Below, in pieces: positions 6,872 through 17,288 of a stretch of DNA of 64,000 nucleotides. Positions within the stretch are counted from its first letter, which is position 1, and each line of letters opens with the position of its first letter. The stretch spans positions 372,001-436,000 of the forward strand of contig NZ_JAMXMV010000006.1 of assembly GCF_024055715.1 (NCBI RefSeq), written 5' to 3'. Below the pieces are notes generated by a model. That model had not been told where the DNA came from. It saw only the letters and a program-made list of their open reading frames with translations, and made no database searches. The translations under genes and the position numbers were made by a program. The DNA is from Actinoallomurus soli (GTDB lineage Bacteria > Actinomycetota > Actinomycetes > Streptosporangiales > Streptosporangiaceae).

Positions 6872-8041
6872 TCAGCGGCCGAACCTGACCTGGCCGCGCG
6901 CGTCGGCGGCGAGCCGTACGGAGTCGCCGTCCCGTAGCGGCGCCTGCTCGCCCGGTCCGAGACGCCGGTCGTTGACGAACGTGCCGTTCGTCGAGCGCTC
7001 GTCGCGCACCCACGCCTGGCCGCTGCCGTCGACGCCCAGCACCGCGTGCCGCCGGGACACGTTGTCGAAGCGGGAGAACGTGCCGGCGACCGGTGACTGC
7101 ACCGGGTCCCGGCCGAGGACCAGCTCCTGACCCGCGCCGACCTGCACCTCGCCCGAGGAGAACTGGACGAACACCGTGACCTGCTGCGGGCCCGGGGCGC
7201 CGCTCTGGTCGTGCAGCGGGCGCAGGCAGTTGACGCAGACGGGGTTGCCGACGTCGGGGATGTCGGCGCCGCAGTGCGGGCAGAACGGCGTGAACGCGGC
7301 CGTCGACTCGCCACCGGTCATGGTCGGCTCGCGCGGCGGCGGCGGCACGTGGGGCGCGCCCGGCCCGCCGTAGCCGCCTCCGTACCCCTGCTGCTGCGGC
7401 GGGGCGTACTGCTGCTGCTGGTGCGCGCCGTAGGGCGGCTGCTGGTCCTGCGGCGGCCCGCCGTACGGGGACGGGTCCTGCTGGGGCGGCGCGCCGTACG
7501 GCTGCTGGCTCTGCGCCGGCGGGTACCCCCGCTGCTGGTCCTGTGGTGCGCCGTAGGACTGCTGCGCGCCGCCGTACGGAGACGGGTCGTGCTGCTGGTG
7601 CGCGCCGCCGTAGGGCGGCTGCTGGTCCTGCTGCGGCGCTCCGTACGGGGACGGGTCCTGCTGGGGCGGCGCGCCGTACGGCTGCTGCTCCTGCGGGGCG
7701 CCGTAGGACTGCGGAGGCTGGTCCTGTCCGTACGGGGACTGCTGGGGCGCGCCGTACGGCTGCTGGTAGTCCTGCTGCGGCGCCCCGTACGGCTGCTGTG
7801 GCGCGCCGTACTGCGGCTGGTCCTGCTGGGGTGCGCCGTAGGGCGACTGCTGGTCCTGCTGCGGCGCGCCGTACTGCTGCTGCCCGTACGGCGACTGCCC
7901 CTGGTCCTGCGGCGGGTAACCGCCGGGCTGCTGGGCCGCCGGGGGTGCCTCCCGCCGGGCCAGGTTCGCTCCGCAGTTGATGCAGATGAGATCCCCTTGC
8001 CGTACCGGCGCGGCACAGACCGGGCATGTCAGGGGCGCCAT
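6872..8041 (-). CDS. Zinc-ribbon / low-complexity / FHA-domain protein
   Basis: 389 residues. Residues 6-23 form a zinc ribbon (CPVC...CINC). Residues 37 to about 235 are a Pro/Tyr/Gly/Gln linker built of PYGAPQQD-type units. Then comes a second ribbon (CPHCG...CVNCL) and a C-terminal FHA domain with GRDP, SRRH and STNGTFVN, the residues that hold phosphothreonine. It should read Thr-phosphorylated partners, perhaps of a Pkn kinase. It is the last gene of an operon with the radical-SAM and AAA+ genes; its start overlaps the radical-SAM stop by 13 bases. The linker composition resembles phase-separating segments (inference). No membrane segment is seen. Confidence 0.9.
   Translation of the reverse strand: MAPLTCPVCAAPVRQGDLICINCGANLARREAPPAAQQPGGYPPQDQGQSPYGQQQYGAPQQDQQSPYGAPQQDQPQYGAPQQPYGAPQQDYQQPYGAPQQSPYGQDQPPQSYGAPQEQQPYGAPPQQDPSPYGAPQQDQQPPYGGAHQQHDPSPYGGAQQSYGAPQDQQRGYPPAQSQQPYGAPPQQDPSPYGGPPQDQQPPYGAHQQQQYAPPQQQGYGGGYGGPGAPHVPPPPREPTMTGGESTAAFTPFCPHCGADIPDVGNPVCVNCLRPLHDQSGAPGPQQVTVFVQFSSGEVQVGAGQELVLGRDPVQSPVAGTFSRFDNVSRRHAVLGVDGSGQAWVRDERSTNGTFVNDRRLGPGEQAPLRDGDSVRLAADARGQVRFGR
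7350..7933 (-). repeat. In-frame degenerate repeats encoding PYGAPQQD-type units
   Basis: Roughly twenty imperfect units of about 24-36 bases encode variants of YGAPQQD/Q and SPYG within the FHA protein. The repeated CTGCTG and GCGCCGTA blocks are obvious on the plus strand. Unit number is likely to vary between strains. Confidence 0.75.
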
Positions 8042-8702
8042 GAAACCTCCCCGGCGTGTACCCCGGAGAGCGAGAGTCGCTGCGTCAGCCGCTCCATGTC
8101 GCCCCTCCGAGGAATCCCGATGTAGTAGATACGGTTGTCTTCCACCGAAACCTGCATATGGGGGGGTTCTTCGCCCCTCTCCGCGTCACCATAGCGTTTC
8201 CTGCCAAGGTCGCTGACGGTGATGAGCTGTTGGTTCGACGATCCGCGCCACCGAAGCCCCCGATCTACCTGGTTCAGGCGTTCAATGTACGGTCCCGTGA
8301 CCACCGCATCGCACAACTCCAGGAGTTCGCGGGTGCGGGCGGACCTCCGGAGTCGTGACGCGGCGTAGCCGCTGTACACCAGAACGTCGACCTCGGGCGG
8401 CGCCCAGGCCCGGATGCCCAGCAGCAGCGCGCGCAGCGCCTCCGGCTGCTGGAAGGGCTCTCCCCCCGAGATCGTGACGCCGTCGACGCCGGTCAGCGAC
8501 CGCAGCCAGCCGAGGACCGCGCTCACCGGGATGGCGGTGCGCGGGTCCGCCTCCCAGGTGTCGCGGGACACGCAGCCGGGACAGTGGATCGTGCAGCCCT
8601 GGGTCCAGATGCCCGCACGTCGGCCGGGCCCCAGCGTGGTGACCGGGAAGTGCGCCTTGGCGAGCAGGAGTGTCCGCTCCTGGCCACCGTCCTCGTCGGC
8701 GG

Positions 8703-8706
<4 letters not shown>
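8029..8706 (-). CDS. Radical-SAM activase-like protein (4Fe-4S, NrdG-like)
   Basis: 225 residues. The motif C38-x3-C42-x2-C45 (GCTIHCPGC) would bind the 4Fe-4S cluster, and S-GGEP at 80-84 would contact S-adenosylmethionine. The size and the WTQGC motif match small activating enzymes such as NrdG, which make glycyl radicals, but no glycyl-radical enzyme is nearby. The C-terminal part is not recognisable. The GTG start at 8706 overlaps the AAA+ stop (GTGA), so the two are translationally coupled; a longer open frame upstream is a shadow of the AAA+ gene. The target could be a protein unfolded by the AAA+ partner, which is speculation. Confidence 0.85.
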
Positions 8707-10535
<1,829 letters not shown>

Positions 10536-10575
10536 CTGCCGAAGCCTAATCCCTGCGCGGCCCGTTCACCGGAGG

Positions 10576-10658
10576 GTGACGACCGCGTGGCCCGGAACGG
10601 AGGGGGCGCAGCGGACGGCCACGGGCCGGCCCGGTGACGACCGCGTGGTCCGGAACGG
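10576..10658. repeat. 25-bp direct repeats upstream of the AAA+ operon
   Basis: Two copies (10576-10600 and 10634-10658) match at 24 of 25 bases, 58 bases apart. They lie between the lipoprotein stop and the AAA+ start. The first 14 bases recur inverted at 10666-10679 with one mismatch. They are either regulator sites or alternative partners in RNA hairpins. Confidence 0.7.
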
Positions 10659-10679
10659 CGGACGGCACGCGATCGTCAC
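10634..10679 (-). terminator. Probable terminator after the lipoprotein gene
   Basis: Positions 10634-10647 pair with 10666-10679 over 14 bp with one mismatch, with an 18-base loop. It starts 12 bases past the lipoprotein stop. The upstream direct-repeat copy could compete for the same arm. Confidence 0.6.
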
Positions 10680-10691
10680 CGAACGGCCGTC

Positions 10692-11285
10692 TCAGCCGCC
10701 GACCGCGCTCGCGGGCGGGTTCTTGTCCTGGAAGCCGGCGCCCGCGCTCGCGGCGTCCTTGTGGAACCCGTCGACCCCGCCGGCGACGGAAGTGATCTGC
10801 GTGGGGTCGACCGTCCCGCCCTTGAGCTTGCCGGACAGGTCCTTCATCGACGCGCTGAGCTTGTCGATCGGCCCGATGAGCACCTTGCAGAGGGTCGGGT
10901 CGGCCTGGGCGTTCGCCCGGGCCCGCCGGAGCTGGTCGAAGGCGAAGACCGCCGCCGCGCCCGCCTTGACGATCGACCGCTTCCGCTTGGGCGCGCCGCT
11001 GTTGAACGCGCCCGCCCGGAACGGCTTGTAGATGTAGCGCCGGAACGTACCCGCCGCCAGGCCGGCGTTGGTGAGGAACCGCGTCTTGACGAAGTGCCGC
11101 TCCCTCTTGGTCGGGCAGGCCGCCGGGGTGGCCGTCTGCCCGTAGGCCCCCGGTCCGGTCGCGCCCGGGGCCGCCGGTGCGCCGGCGGCCGGAGGCTGCG
11201 CCTCCGGCTTGTTCTTGGTACCGCCGCCGCACCCGGACAGGGCGAGCAGCATTATGGAAATGATGACGAACGATCTGCGGAGCAT
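10692..11285 (-). CDS. Lipoprotein of unknown function
   Basis: 197 residues with a lipoprotein signal (LRRSFVIISIMLLALSGCGGG; lipobox LSGC), then a Pro/Ala-rich tether and a basic, mostly helical domain with two cysteines (AACP and TLCK). I do not recognise the domain. The ATG at 11285 is preceded by GGGGGAA 5 bases upstream, a better start than the longer frame. It reads toward the AAA+ operon but is separated from it by a hairpin and repeats. It is divergent from another lipoprotein gene, so the two may share control. Confidence 0.8.
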   Translation of the reverse strand: MLRRSFVIISIMLLALSGCGGGTKNKPEAQPPAAGAPAAPGATGPGAYGQTATPAACPTKRERHFVKTRFLTNAGLAAGTFRRYIYKPFRAGAFNSGAPKRKRSIVKAGAAAVFAFDQLRRARANAQADPTLCKVLIGPIDKLSASMKDLSGKLKGGTVDPTQITSVAGGVDGFHKDAASAGAGFQDKNPPASAVGG

Positions 11286-11381
11286 TCGTTTCCCCCGAAT
11301 AGCCCACTGAGTTGGACAATGTAGATGCGCCCTCGGCATCGCACTTCCTTTTTACCGTGCGTGTGATGGCGGCGGGCGATC

Positions 11382-12128
11382 GTGGGCGTTCGATGGTTCA
11401 AGTCGGTAAGTGCGATATCGTCATTCGATGTGACATCGCGGAGCTTCTACGCCATCGCATTCCTGCTCGTGGCCGCGGCCGGCTGTAGCCAGGACCGGCG
11501 GCCCGAGCCCACGGCCTCGGCGCCGACAGGGCCGCCGGTCTCGGAGCGGTACAACGCCGATCAGCTGACTCAGGCGCTGCTCACCGACATTCCCGGATAT
11601 GAGCATTCGGGGGTGCCGCAATCAGGGCAGTACGGCGCGCTCACGTCCGTACGGAATTCCCTCCAGATGCAGCAGGCCGCGAAACTCGACAAACCCGAAT
11701 GCGCGTCGTCGACCCGCGCCGTCTCCTCGAACAAGGAGGTCTGGACCGCGCCCTCGGCGTTCACCGCGTTCGCCAAGGGCCGGGACCAGACCGTTTCGGA
11801 GACGCTGATGGCGGTCGGCCCGGACGCGGCCGCGCAGGAGGTCGGGCTCCGCGTCCCCGCCTCGTGCCGCACGTTCCACGCGAGCGTCGGCGGCCACTCG
11901 TCGACCGGCACGATCGTCGAGGCGCGGGGCGCGCGCATCGGCGAGGCGACCCGGACCGTCGGCGTGGCGACGACGACGGGCACGGCGACGGTGAAGACCT
12001 GGTACGTCGTGCTGCGCTCGCGCGGATACCTCGCCACCATCACCCTCTTCGGGCCGAACGCGACCCGCGACGAGGCCGAGAACCTGGCCCGGCAGGCGTA
12101 CCAGCAGGCCGAACGCATCCTGCCGTGA
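11382..12128 (+). CDS. Lipoprotein, possible PknH-type sensor-like domain
   Basis: 248 residues from the GTG at 11382, or 232 from the GTG at 11430 which lies just before the hydrophobic segment. The signal ends in the lipobox AAGC, so the protein is anchored outside the membrane. The mature part (about 200 residues) has two cysteines (PECASS, PASCRTF) and alternating strands, loosely like the extracytoplasmic PknH/LpqN-type sensor fold; that likeness is weak. It precedes the NfeD-like and flotillin genes by 86 bases. Ligand unknown. Confidence 0.75.
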   Translation: MGVRWFKSVSAISSFDVTSRSFYAIAFLLVAAAGCSQDRRPEPTASAPTGPPVSERYNADQLTQALLTDIPGYEHSGVPQSGQYGALTSVRNSLQMQQAAKLDKPECASSTRAVSSNKEVWTAPSAFTAFAKGRDQTVSETLMAVGPDAAAQEVGLRVPASCRTFHASVGGHSSTGTIVEARGARIGEATRTVGVATTTGTATVKTWYVVLRSRGYLATITLFGPNATRDEAENLARQAYQQAERILP

Positions 12129-12214
12129 ACGTCCCCGTGGAACCCCGGACGGCCGCACTCTAGAGGCGGGATCATCGCGGCGGGTACGGTGCCCGTGGGA
12201 GAAGGAGGAACGCC

Positions 12215-12415
12215 GTGGTGGGCAGGCAGGGCCGGGTGACCGGCAAGATCGGTCCAGGCCTGGTCGGCGAGGTGATGATCGCGATCCGGGGCGGGGTGGA
12301 GGCGTTCTACGCCTACCCGGCGATCGACGGCGAGGAGATGGCGGTCGGTTCTCTCGTGGTCGTGATGGATTACCACCCACCGCGAACCGTCTACGTCTCC
12401 TCTGCGTCTATTTGA
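12215..12415 (+). CDS. Stand-alone mini-NfeD (OB-fold) protein
   Basis: 66 residues, small all-beta pattern (GRVTGKIGPGLVGEVMIAIRGGVEAFYAY...VGSLVVVMDY) like the soluble C-terminal OB domain of NfeD proteins. It has no membrane segment or protease domain. NfeD proteins partner flotillins, and a flotillin starts 33 bases downstream. It may bind the flotillin or modulate its scaffold. The GTG start has GGAGG 7 bases upstream. Confidence 0.75.
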   Translation: MVGRQGRVTGKIGPGLVGEVMIAIRGGVEAFYAYPAIDGEEMAVGSLVVVMDYHPPRTVYVSSASI

Positions 12416-12448
12416 CGTCCTAACCGCACGGCTCCCTAGGAGGAGCAG

Positions 12449-13759
12449 ATGCCGATAGTCGCCGTGGCGATCGGTGTGGTCGTCGCCGTCATAGTCATCG
12501 CCGTCCTGTTCAAGGCGATCTGGCGGGTCGCCGAGCCCAATGAAGCGCTGATCATCTCCGGGCTCGGTGCGCGCGCGCACAACCGGGACACCGCCGAGAG
12601 TCTCGGCTTCAAGATCACGACGGGCAAGGGCACCATGGTCCTGCCCGGCTTCCAGACCTGCCGACGGCTCTCGCTGGACACCCGGGTCTCCGGGCTGGAG
12701 GTCACCTGCGTGACCTCACAGGGCATCAAGGTGCACGTCCGCGGCGTGGTGATCTACAAGGTCGGTGACGACTTCACCTCGATCGCCAACGCCGCCCGGC
12801 GCTTCCTCGACCAGCAGAAGCAGATGGACGACAAGACGCACCAGCTGTTCGCCGGGCACCTGCGCTCCATCGTCGGCAACCTCACCGTCGAGGACCTGCT
12901 CCGCGACCGCGACCGGCTCACCAACCAGGTCCGCACCTCGTCCGCCGACGAGATGGGCAAGCTCGGCCTGGTCGTCGACTCGCTGCAGATCCAGGACATC
13001 GAGGACGAGGTCGGCTACATCGACAACCTCGGCAAGCCGAACTCCGCCGCCGTCGCCTCCGCCGCCCGCATCGCGCAGGCACAGCGCAACCAGGAGGCCA
13101 CCCAGGCGGAGCAGCTCGCCGAGCAGGCCAACGCCGCCCAGATCCGCGACACCGAGATCAAGAAGCGTGAGTACCAGGGCCAGGTCGACCAGGCCGCGGC
13201 CGAGGCCCGCCAGCAGGTCATCCTGAAGGAGACCAAGAACGCCGAGCTGGAGGCCGACCGCAAGGAGAAGGCCCTGGAGGCCGAGGTCCGCAAGCCCGCC
13301 GACGCGAAGGCGTACGAGCGGGTCACCCTCGCCGAGGCCGAGCGGCAGGCGGAGGTGGCCCGGGCGCGGGCCGAGGCGGAGGCCACCAAGATGACCGGCC
13401 AGGCCGAGGCCGAGGCCACCCGCGTCAAGGGTCTCGCCGAGGCGGAGGCGATCAAGGCCAGGGCCGACGCGCTCGCCGAGAACCAGGAGGCGGTCATCGC
13501 CCAGCAGCTCGCCGAGAACTGGCCCGAGATCGTCGCCGCCGGCGCGAAGGTGTTCGGCAACGTCGACAACATGGTCGTGCTCAACGGGGCGGAGGGCGTC
13601 GAGGACATGCTCGCCAAGGCGCTCACCCTCGGCGGCACCGGTCTCGGCGTCGCCCGGCAGCTGCTCGCGTCGATGAACAACGGTCAGCAGGACGTCGCGG
13701 CCCGCGACGGCAGGCCCGCCGTGCCGCAGAGGGCCGCGGACGCCGACGGCGCCGCCTGA
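12449..13759 (+). CDS. Flotillin (SPFH-domain membrane scaffold protein)
   Basis: 436 residues. One N-terminal membrane segment (IVAVAIGVVVAVIVIAVLF), an SPFH domain to about residue 195, then a long Ala/Glu/Gln-rich coiled coil (AEAEATKMTGQAEAEATRV region, to about 350) and a C-terminal tail. Bacterial flotillins oligomerise and organise membrane microdomains and fluidity. The ATG has a strong AGGAGGAG site. It forms a pair with the mini-NfeD, the standard flotillin partner. Confidence 0.93.
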   Translation: MPIVAVAIGVVVAVIVIAVLFKAIWRVAEPNEALIISGLGARAHNRDTAESLGFKITTGKGTMVLPGFQTCRRLSLDTRVSGLEVTCVTSQGIKVHVRGVVIYKVGDDFTSIANAARRFLDQQKQMDDKTHQLFAGHLRSIVGNLTVEDLLRDRDRLTNQVRTSSADEMGKLGLVVDSLQIQDIEDEVGYIDNLGKPNSAAVASAARIAQAQRNQEATQAEQLAEQANAAQIRDTEIKKREYQGQVDQAAAEARQQVILKETKNAELEADRKEKALEAEVRKPADAKAYERVTLAEAERQAEVARARAEAEATKMTGQAEAEATRVKGLAEAEAIKARADALAENQEAVIAQQLAENWPEIVAAGAKVFGNVDNMVVLNGAEGVEDMLAKALTLGGTGLGVARQLLASMNNGQQDVAARDGRPAVPQRAADADGAA

Positions 13760-13920
13760 CGACCCGCGACCGGCCGGAGCCCGAGCCGAACCGAGACGTA
13801 CGGGGCCGGTCGAGCCTTACCAGGCCGACCCCATCCCTCGTAGGGCCGGCGGAGCCGTGGGACCGCACGAGCGGCTCCCTACGGCCCGTACGGGGCCGGG
13901 CCGGGGCCGATCGGCGGTGG

Positions 13921-13939
13921 CGCCGGGCTTCGCCCGGCG
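13921..13939. terminator. GC-rich hairpin in the gap after the flotillin gene
   Basis: CGCCGGGC and GCCCGGCG pair over 8 bp with a 3-base loop, 160 bases after the flotillin stop and 64 before the next gene. There is no U-run, so termination is only likely. The rest of 13760-14002 is GC-rich with short GGCC-type repeats and no gene. Confidence 0.45.
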
Positions 13940-14002
13940 TGAAGAGGGCCGGAGCGTTCGCTCTCGGCCCTCGGAGGCCGCGCGGCCCGATAGCGTAACG
14001 GC

Positions 14003-14677
14003 ATGACCGACGCGCGGGTGGCCGTCACCGTCGATCTCGTCGTCCTCACGGTTCGCGAGCATCGGCTGTGCGCGCTCGTCTGGCGCCGTGACCGGGCGCC
14101 GTACTCCGGTGCCTGGTCCCTGCCCGGCGGGTTCGTGCAGCTCGACGAGGACCTGCCCGTCGCGGCCCAGCGGCTGATGGCCGAGCGGGCGGGCCTGGCC
14201 GGGGTGCGCGTGCACCTGGAGCAGCTGGCGACCTACGGCTACCCGGACCGCGACCCGCGGCAGCGGGTGGTCAGCGTGGCCTACCTCGGGCTCGCTCCGG
14301 ACCTGCCCGCCTCCAGCCGGGCGCAGGTGCTGTGGGAGCCGGTCGGCGACCTGACCGAGCGCGACAAGGCGGCGTTCGACCACCGGCGCATCCTGCTCGA
14401 CGGGGTCGAGCGGGCCCGCGCCAAGCTGGAGTACTCCCCGCTGGCCGCGGCGTTCTGCCCGCCGGAGTTCACCGTCGCGGAGCTGCGGCGGGTGTACGAG
14501 ATCGTGTGGGGCACGCCGCTCGACCCTCGGAACTTCCACCGGAAGGTGACCAAGGCGGAGGGCTTCCTGGTGCCGACGGAGCGCACGACGACGCGGGACG
14601 GCGGGCGGCCGGCGCGCCTCTATCGCCGGGGCAGCGCCGAGTCGCTGCACCCGCCGATGATGCGCCCGGGCTGTTGA
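14003..14677 (+). CDS. NrtR-like regulator: degenerate Nudix domain plus winged helix
   Basis: 224 residues. The N-terminal half has a Nudix fold, but its box (GGFVQLDED...QRLMAERAGL) lacks two of the usual acidic residues, so hydrolysis is unlikely. The C-terminal half (FTVAELRRVYEIVWGTPLDPRNF...) is the winged helix of NrtR-type repressors. Relatives sense ADP-ribose or another nucleotide-sugar through the Nudix domain and control NAD-related genes. No NAD gene is adjacent, so the regulon is unknown. Confidence 0.82.
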   Translation: MTDARVAVTVDLVVLTVREHRLCALVWRRDRAPYSGAWSLPGGFVQLDEDLPVAAQRLMAERAGLAGVRVHLEQLATYGYPDRDPRQRVVSVAYLGLAPDLPASSRAQVLWEPVGDLTERDKAAFDHRRILLDGVERARAKLEYSPLAAAFCPPEFTVAELRRVYEIVWGTPLDPRNFHRKVTKAEGFLVPTERTTTRDGGRPARLYRRGSAESLHPPMMRPGC

Positions 14678-14711
14678 TGGGGCATTTGTCCGGTTTTGGT
14701 ACCTTCCTGCC

Positions 14712-15017
14712 ATGCCTGAGGACGTTGCACGCGAGCTCGTACGCCAGATGATCGGCGAGGTCGGCGAGGAAGGCGTCGCGGCGATGGGACGTCTGCCGGG
14801 CCTCGCCGCCGCGGTCGACCAGCACGCGGCGGCGATCCGCGACCTCGTCGCGGGGTCGGGCCGGGAGCTCACCCCGCAGTTCCTGCGGGAGTACCTCGAC
14901 GAGTTCACCGACGCCGCCATCGAGCGCGGCTGGTGGCCGGACGAGGACTTCGACTTCGAGACGATCCGGGTGGTCGCCATCTGCGCGCTCATCCGGGAGC
15001 TCGAGCGGCTCGGTTAG
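14712..15017 (+). CDS. Small conserved hypothetical protein
   Basis: 101 residues, acidic and helical, with a Trp-rich DUF-like C-terminus ([31 protein letters not shown]). No signal, membrane segment or metal motif. It follows the NrtR-like gene by 34 bases on the same strand. I do not recognise a function. Confidence 0.75.
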   Translation: MPEDVARELVRQMIGEVGEEGVAAMGRLPGLAAAVDQHAAAIRDLVAGSGRELTPQFLREYLDEFTDAAIERGWWPDEDFDFETIRVVAICALIRELERLG

Positions 15018-15166
15018 TCCCCCGGGCCCCCAGGGCCCCGGCCCGCCGACGGGCGGTTCATGGCCGTTCGCGGCCCTTGGTGTGCTCTGACCGGCCGCCG
15101 GTGGCGACAGCGCCCCGTCCCACTTCGTACAGTGATCTCGTACGTCTCCGTCCCGGGAGGACAAGG

Positions 15167-16246
15167 GTGTCCGAGCAGCGCATACCACGTTTCCGTTTCG
15201 TGCTCGACGACTACGTCGCGTACAAGCCCGGCAAGGTCGCCCGGTCTCCGGAGGGCCGGTCGTTCAAGCTGTCCTCGAACGAGTCCCCGTACGGGCCGCT
15301 GCCCTCGGTGGTCGAGGCGATCGGCCGCGCGGGCGAGCTGGTCAACCGGTACCCCGACAACGGCTGCGTCGCGCTGGTCGAGGCGATCGCCGGGCGGTTC
15401 GGCGTTCCGCCCGAGCACGTCGCCGTCGGCTGCGGCTCCGTGGGCGTCGCCCAGATGCTGCTGGAGTCCGTCGGCGAGCCCGGCGTCGAGGTCGTGTACG
15501 CCTGGCGGTCCTTCGAGGCCTACCCCACCCTCGCCGACCTCGCCGGCGTCACCTCGGTCCGCGTGCCGCTGGCCGAGGAGGCCCACGACCTGCGGGCCAT
15601 GGCCGACGCCATCACCGACCGGACCCGCCTGATCTTCGTCTGCAACCCGAACAACCCGACCGGCACGGTCGTGCGGCGCGCGGAGCTGGAGGAGTTCCTG
15701 GACCGGGTGCCGGAGGACTGCCTCGTCGTCCTCGACGAGGCCTACCACGAGTACGTCCGCGACCCCGAGGTCCCCGACGGGCTCACCCTCTACGGCGACC
15801 GGCCGAACCTCGCCATTCTGCGCACCTTCTCCAAGGCGTACGGGCTGGCGGGCCTGCGGGTCGGCTTCATGGTCGCCCAGCCGCACATCGCCGAGCAGGT
15901 GCGCAAGACCTACCTGCCGTTCACGGTGAACGCCGTCGCCCAGGTGGCCGCCATCGCCTCCCTCGAGGCCGAGGCCGAGCTCTTCGAACGCGTCGAGGCG
16001 ACCGTCAAGGAGCGCGAGCGGGTCCGCGAAACGCTGCTCACCCAGGGCTGGACGGTGCCGCCCGCCGAGGGGAACTTCGTGTGGCTGCGCCTGGGGGAGG
16101 ACACGATGAGGTTCTCCGCGGCCTGCGACGCCGCCGGGGTCAGCGTACGGCCGTTCCCCGGCGAGGGCGCGCGCGTGTCGATCGGCGCGCCCGAGGAGAA
16201 CGACGCCTTCCTCGCCGTCGCGGAGGCCTACCGCGGCGGCTCCTGA
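15167..16246 (+). CDS. hisC: Histidinol-phosphate/aromatic aminotransferase (PLP fold type I)
   Basis: 359 residues. PLP enzyme of the HisC/Pat family: SSNESPYGP near the N-terminus, [16 protein letters not shown], and the Schiff-base lysine in [15 protein letters not shown]. It transfers the amino group between histidinol phosphate, or an aromatic keto acid, and glutamate/2-oxoglutarate. No other his genes are near, so a role in aromatic amino-acid synthesis (Pat) is equally likely. The GTG at 15167 follows GGGAGG by 6 bases; the longer open frame upstream is spurious. Its 3' end overlaps the convergent EamA gene by 19 bases. Confidence 0.88.
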   Translation: MSEQRIPRFRFVLDDYVAYKPGKVARSPEGRSFKLSSNESPYGPLPSVVEAIGRAGELVNRYPDNGCVALVEAIAGRFGVPPEHVAVGCGSVGVAQMLLESVGEPGVEVVYAWRSFEAYPTLADLAGVTSVRVPLAEEAHDLRAMADAITDRTRLIFVCNPNNPTGTVVRRAELEEFLDRVPEDCLVVLDEAYHEYVRDPEVPDGLTLYGDRPNLAILRTFSKAYGLAGLRVGFMVAQPHIAEQVRKTYLPFTVNAVAQVAAIASLEAEAELFERVEATVKERERVRETLLTQGWTVPPAEGNFVWLRLGEDTMRFSAACDAAGVSVRPFPGEGARVSIGAPEENDAFLAVAEAYRGGS

Positions 16247-17205
16247 GCCGCGGGCTCGGCGGCCGCCGCTTCGACTCCGGCCGCCGGGCCCGGCTCCGCG
16301 TCCGTACGGGGTCGGCGCTCCGTCGACACGACCAGGCCGACCCCCAGGATGATGATCAACCCGCCGGCGAGGATCGCCCACGAGGCGTGCTCGCCGGCGA
16401 ACGCCACCCCCAGCAGCACCGCCACCGCCGGGTTGACGTACGCGTACGTCCCGACGAGGGAGATCGGGGCGTTGCCGAGCAGCCAGACGTACGACGTGAA
16501 GGCCACGAGCGAGCCGAAGACGATCAGGTAGGCGAGGCCCAGCCAGGACGCCCGCGAGACCTCGCCGAGATGCAGCGTCTCGCCGCGCCCGAACCCGGCG
16601 GCGAGCAGGGCGACCCCGCCGGCGGCCATCTCGTACACGCTGGCGGCGAAGGGGTTCTCCGGCATCGGCAGCCGGGACGACAGGAACGACCCGATCGACC
16701 ACGACAGTGAGGCGATCAGGATCACGGCCACACCGGTCACGTCGCCCGAGCCGCCGCCGCGCGTGAGGGTCAGCAGCGCCAGGCCGCCGAAGCCGACCAG
16801 CACCCCCGCGACCGTCGCGACCGGCGGCCGGTCGCCCGTGGCCACCCGGAACAGCACCAGCCACAGCGGAACGCTCGCGACCAGCAGCGCGGCCAGGCCC
16901 GAGGAGATGTGCTGCTCCGCGATGCCGACCATGCCGTTGCCGCCGGTCAGCAGCAGCAGGCCGACGAGGGCGGCGGTGCCGAGACGGCGCCACGGCACCC
17001 GTAGCACGGAGGGGCCGCGCAGGATCGCCAGGACGGCGGCGAGCACGGCGGCCGCGACGATGAAGCGGAGCCCGGCGCTGATCAGCGGCGGCATCGTCTG
17101 GACGACATAGTGGATGCCGAGATAGGTCGAGCCCCAGACGACGTACACGATCGACAGGGTCGTCCAGGTCAGCGGCGAGCGCGAGTCATGAGTCTGTGTG
17201 GTCAT
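16228..17205 (-). CDS. EamA-family (DMT) transporter
   Basis: 325 residues with about ten hydrophobic segments in two EamA repeats; the first holds [12 protein letters not shown] and the second [11 protein letters not shown], typical of RhtA/YdcZ-like drug/metabolite exporters. It probably exports amino acids or small metabolites across the inner membrane. The C-terminal 40 residues are a cytoplasmic Ala/Glu/Pro tail. Substrate cannot be told. Convergent overlap with the aminotransferase gene, monocistronic. Confidence 0.88.
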   Translation of the reverse strand: MTTQTHDSRSPLTWTTLSIVYVVWGSTYLGIHYVVQTMPPLISAGLRFIVAAAVLAAVLAILRGPSVLRVPWRRLGTAALVGLLLLTGGNGMVGIAEQHISSGLAALLVASVPLWLVLFRVATGDRPPVATVAGVLVGFGGLALLTLTRGGGSGDVTGVAVILIASLSWSIGSFLSSRLPMPENPFAASVYEMAAGGVALLAAGFGRGETLHLGEVSRASWLGLAYLIVFGSLVAFTSYVWLLGNAPISLVGTYAYVNPAVAVLLGVAFAGEHASWAILAGGLIIILGVGLVVSTERRPRTDAEPGPAAGVEAAAAEPAAQEPPR

Positions 17206-17288
17206 GGCTCATTACACGCTAGTGGGTACGCCCTTCTGCGCGCCACGCTCTTTTTCGGCCCTCACCCCCACGGATCCGGCCGGAGAGG

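Noticed and set aside
7211-8125. 304-codon plus-strand frame rich in Leu/Val/Arg across the FHA repeats
   Set aside because: A by-product of the repeat DNA read antisense; the minus strand encodes zinc ribbons and an FHA domain.
11382-12128. Assignment of the lipoprotein as a definite PknH sensor domain
   Set aside because: Only the cysteine pair and general strand pattern suggest it; kept as a weak possibility.
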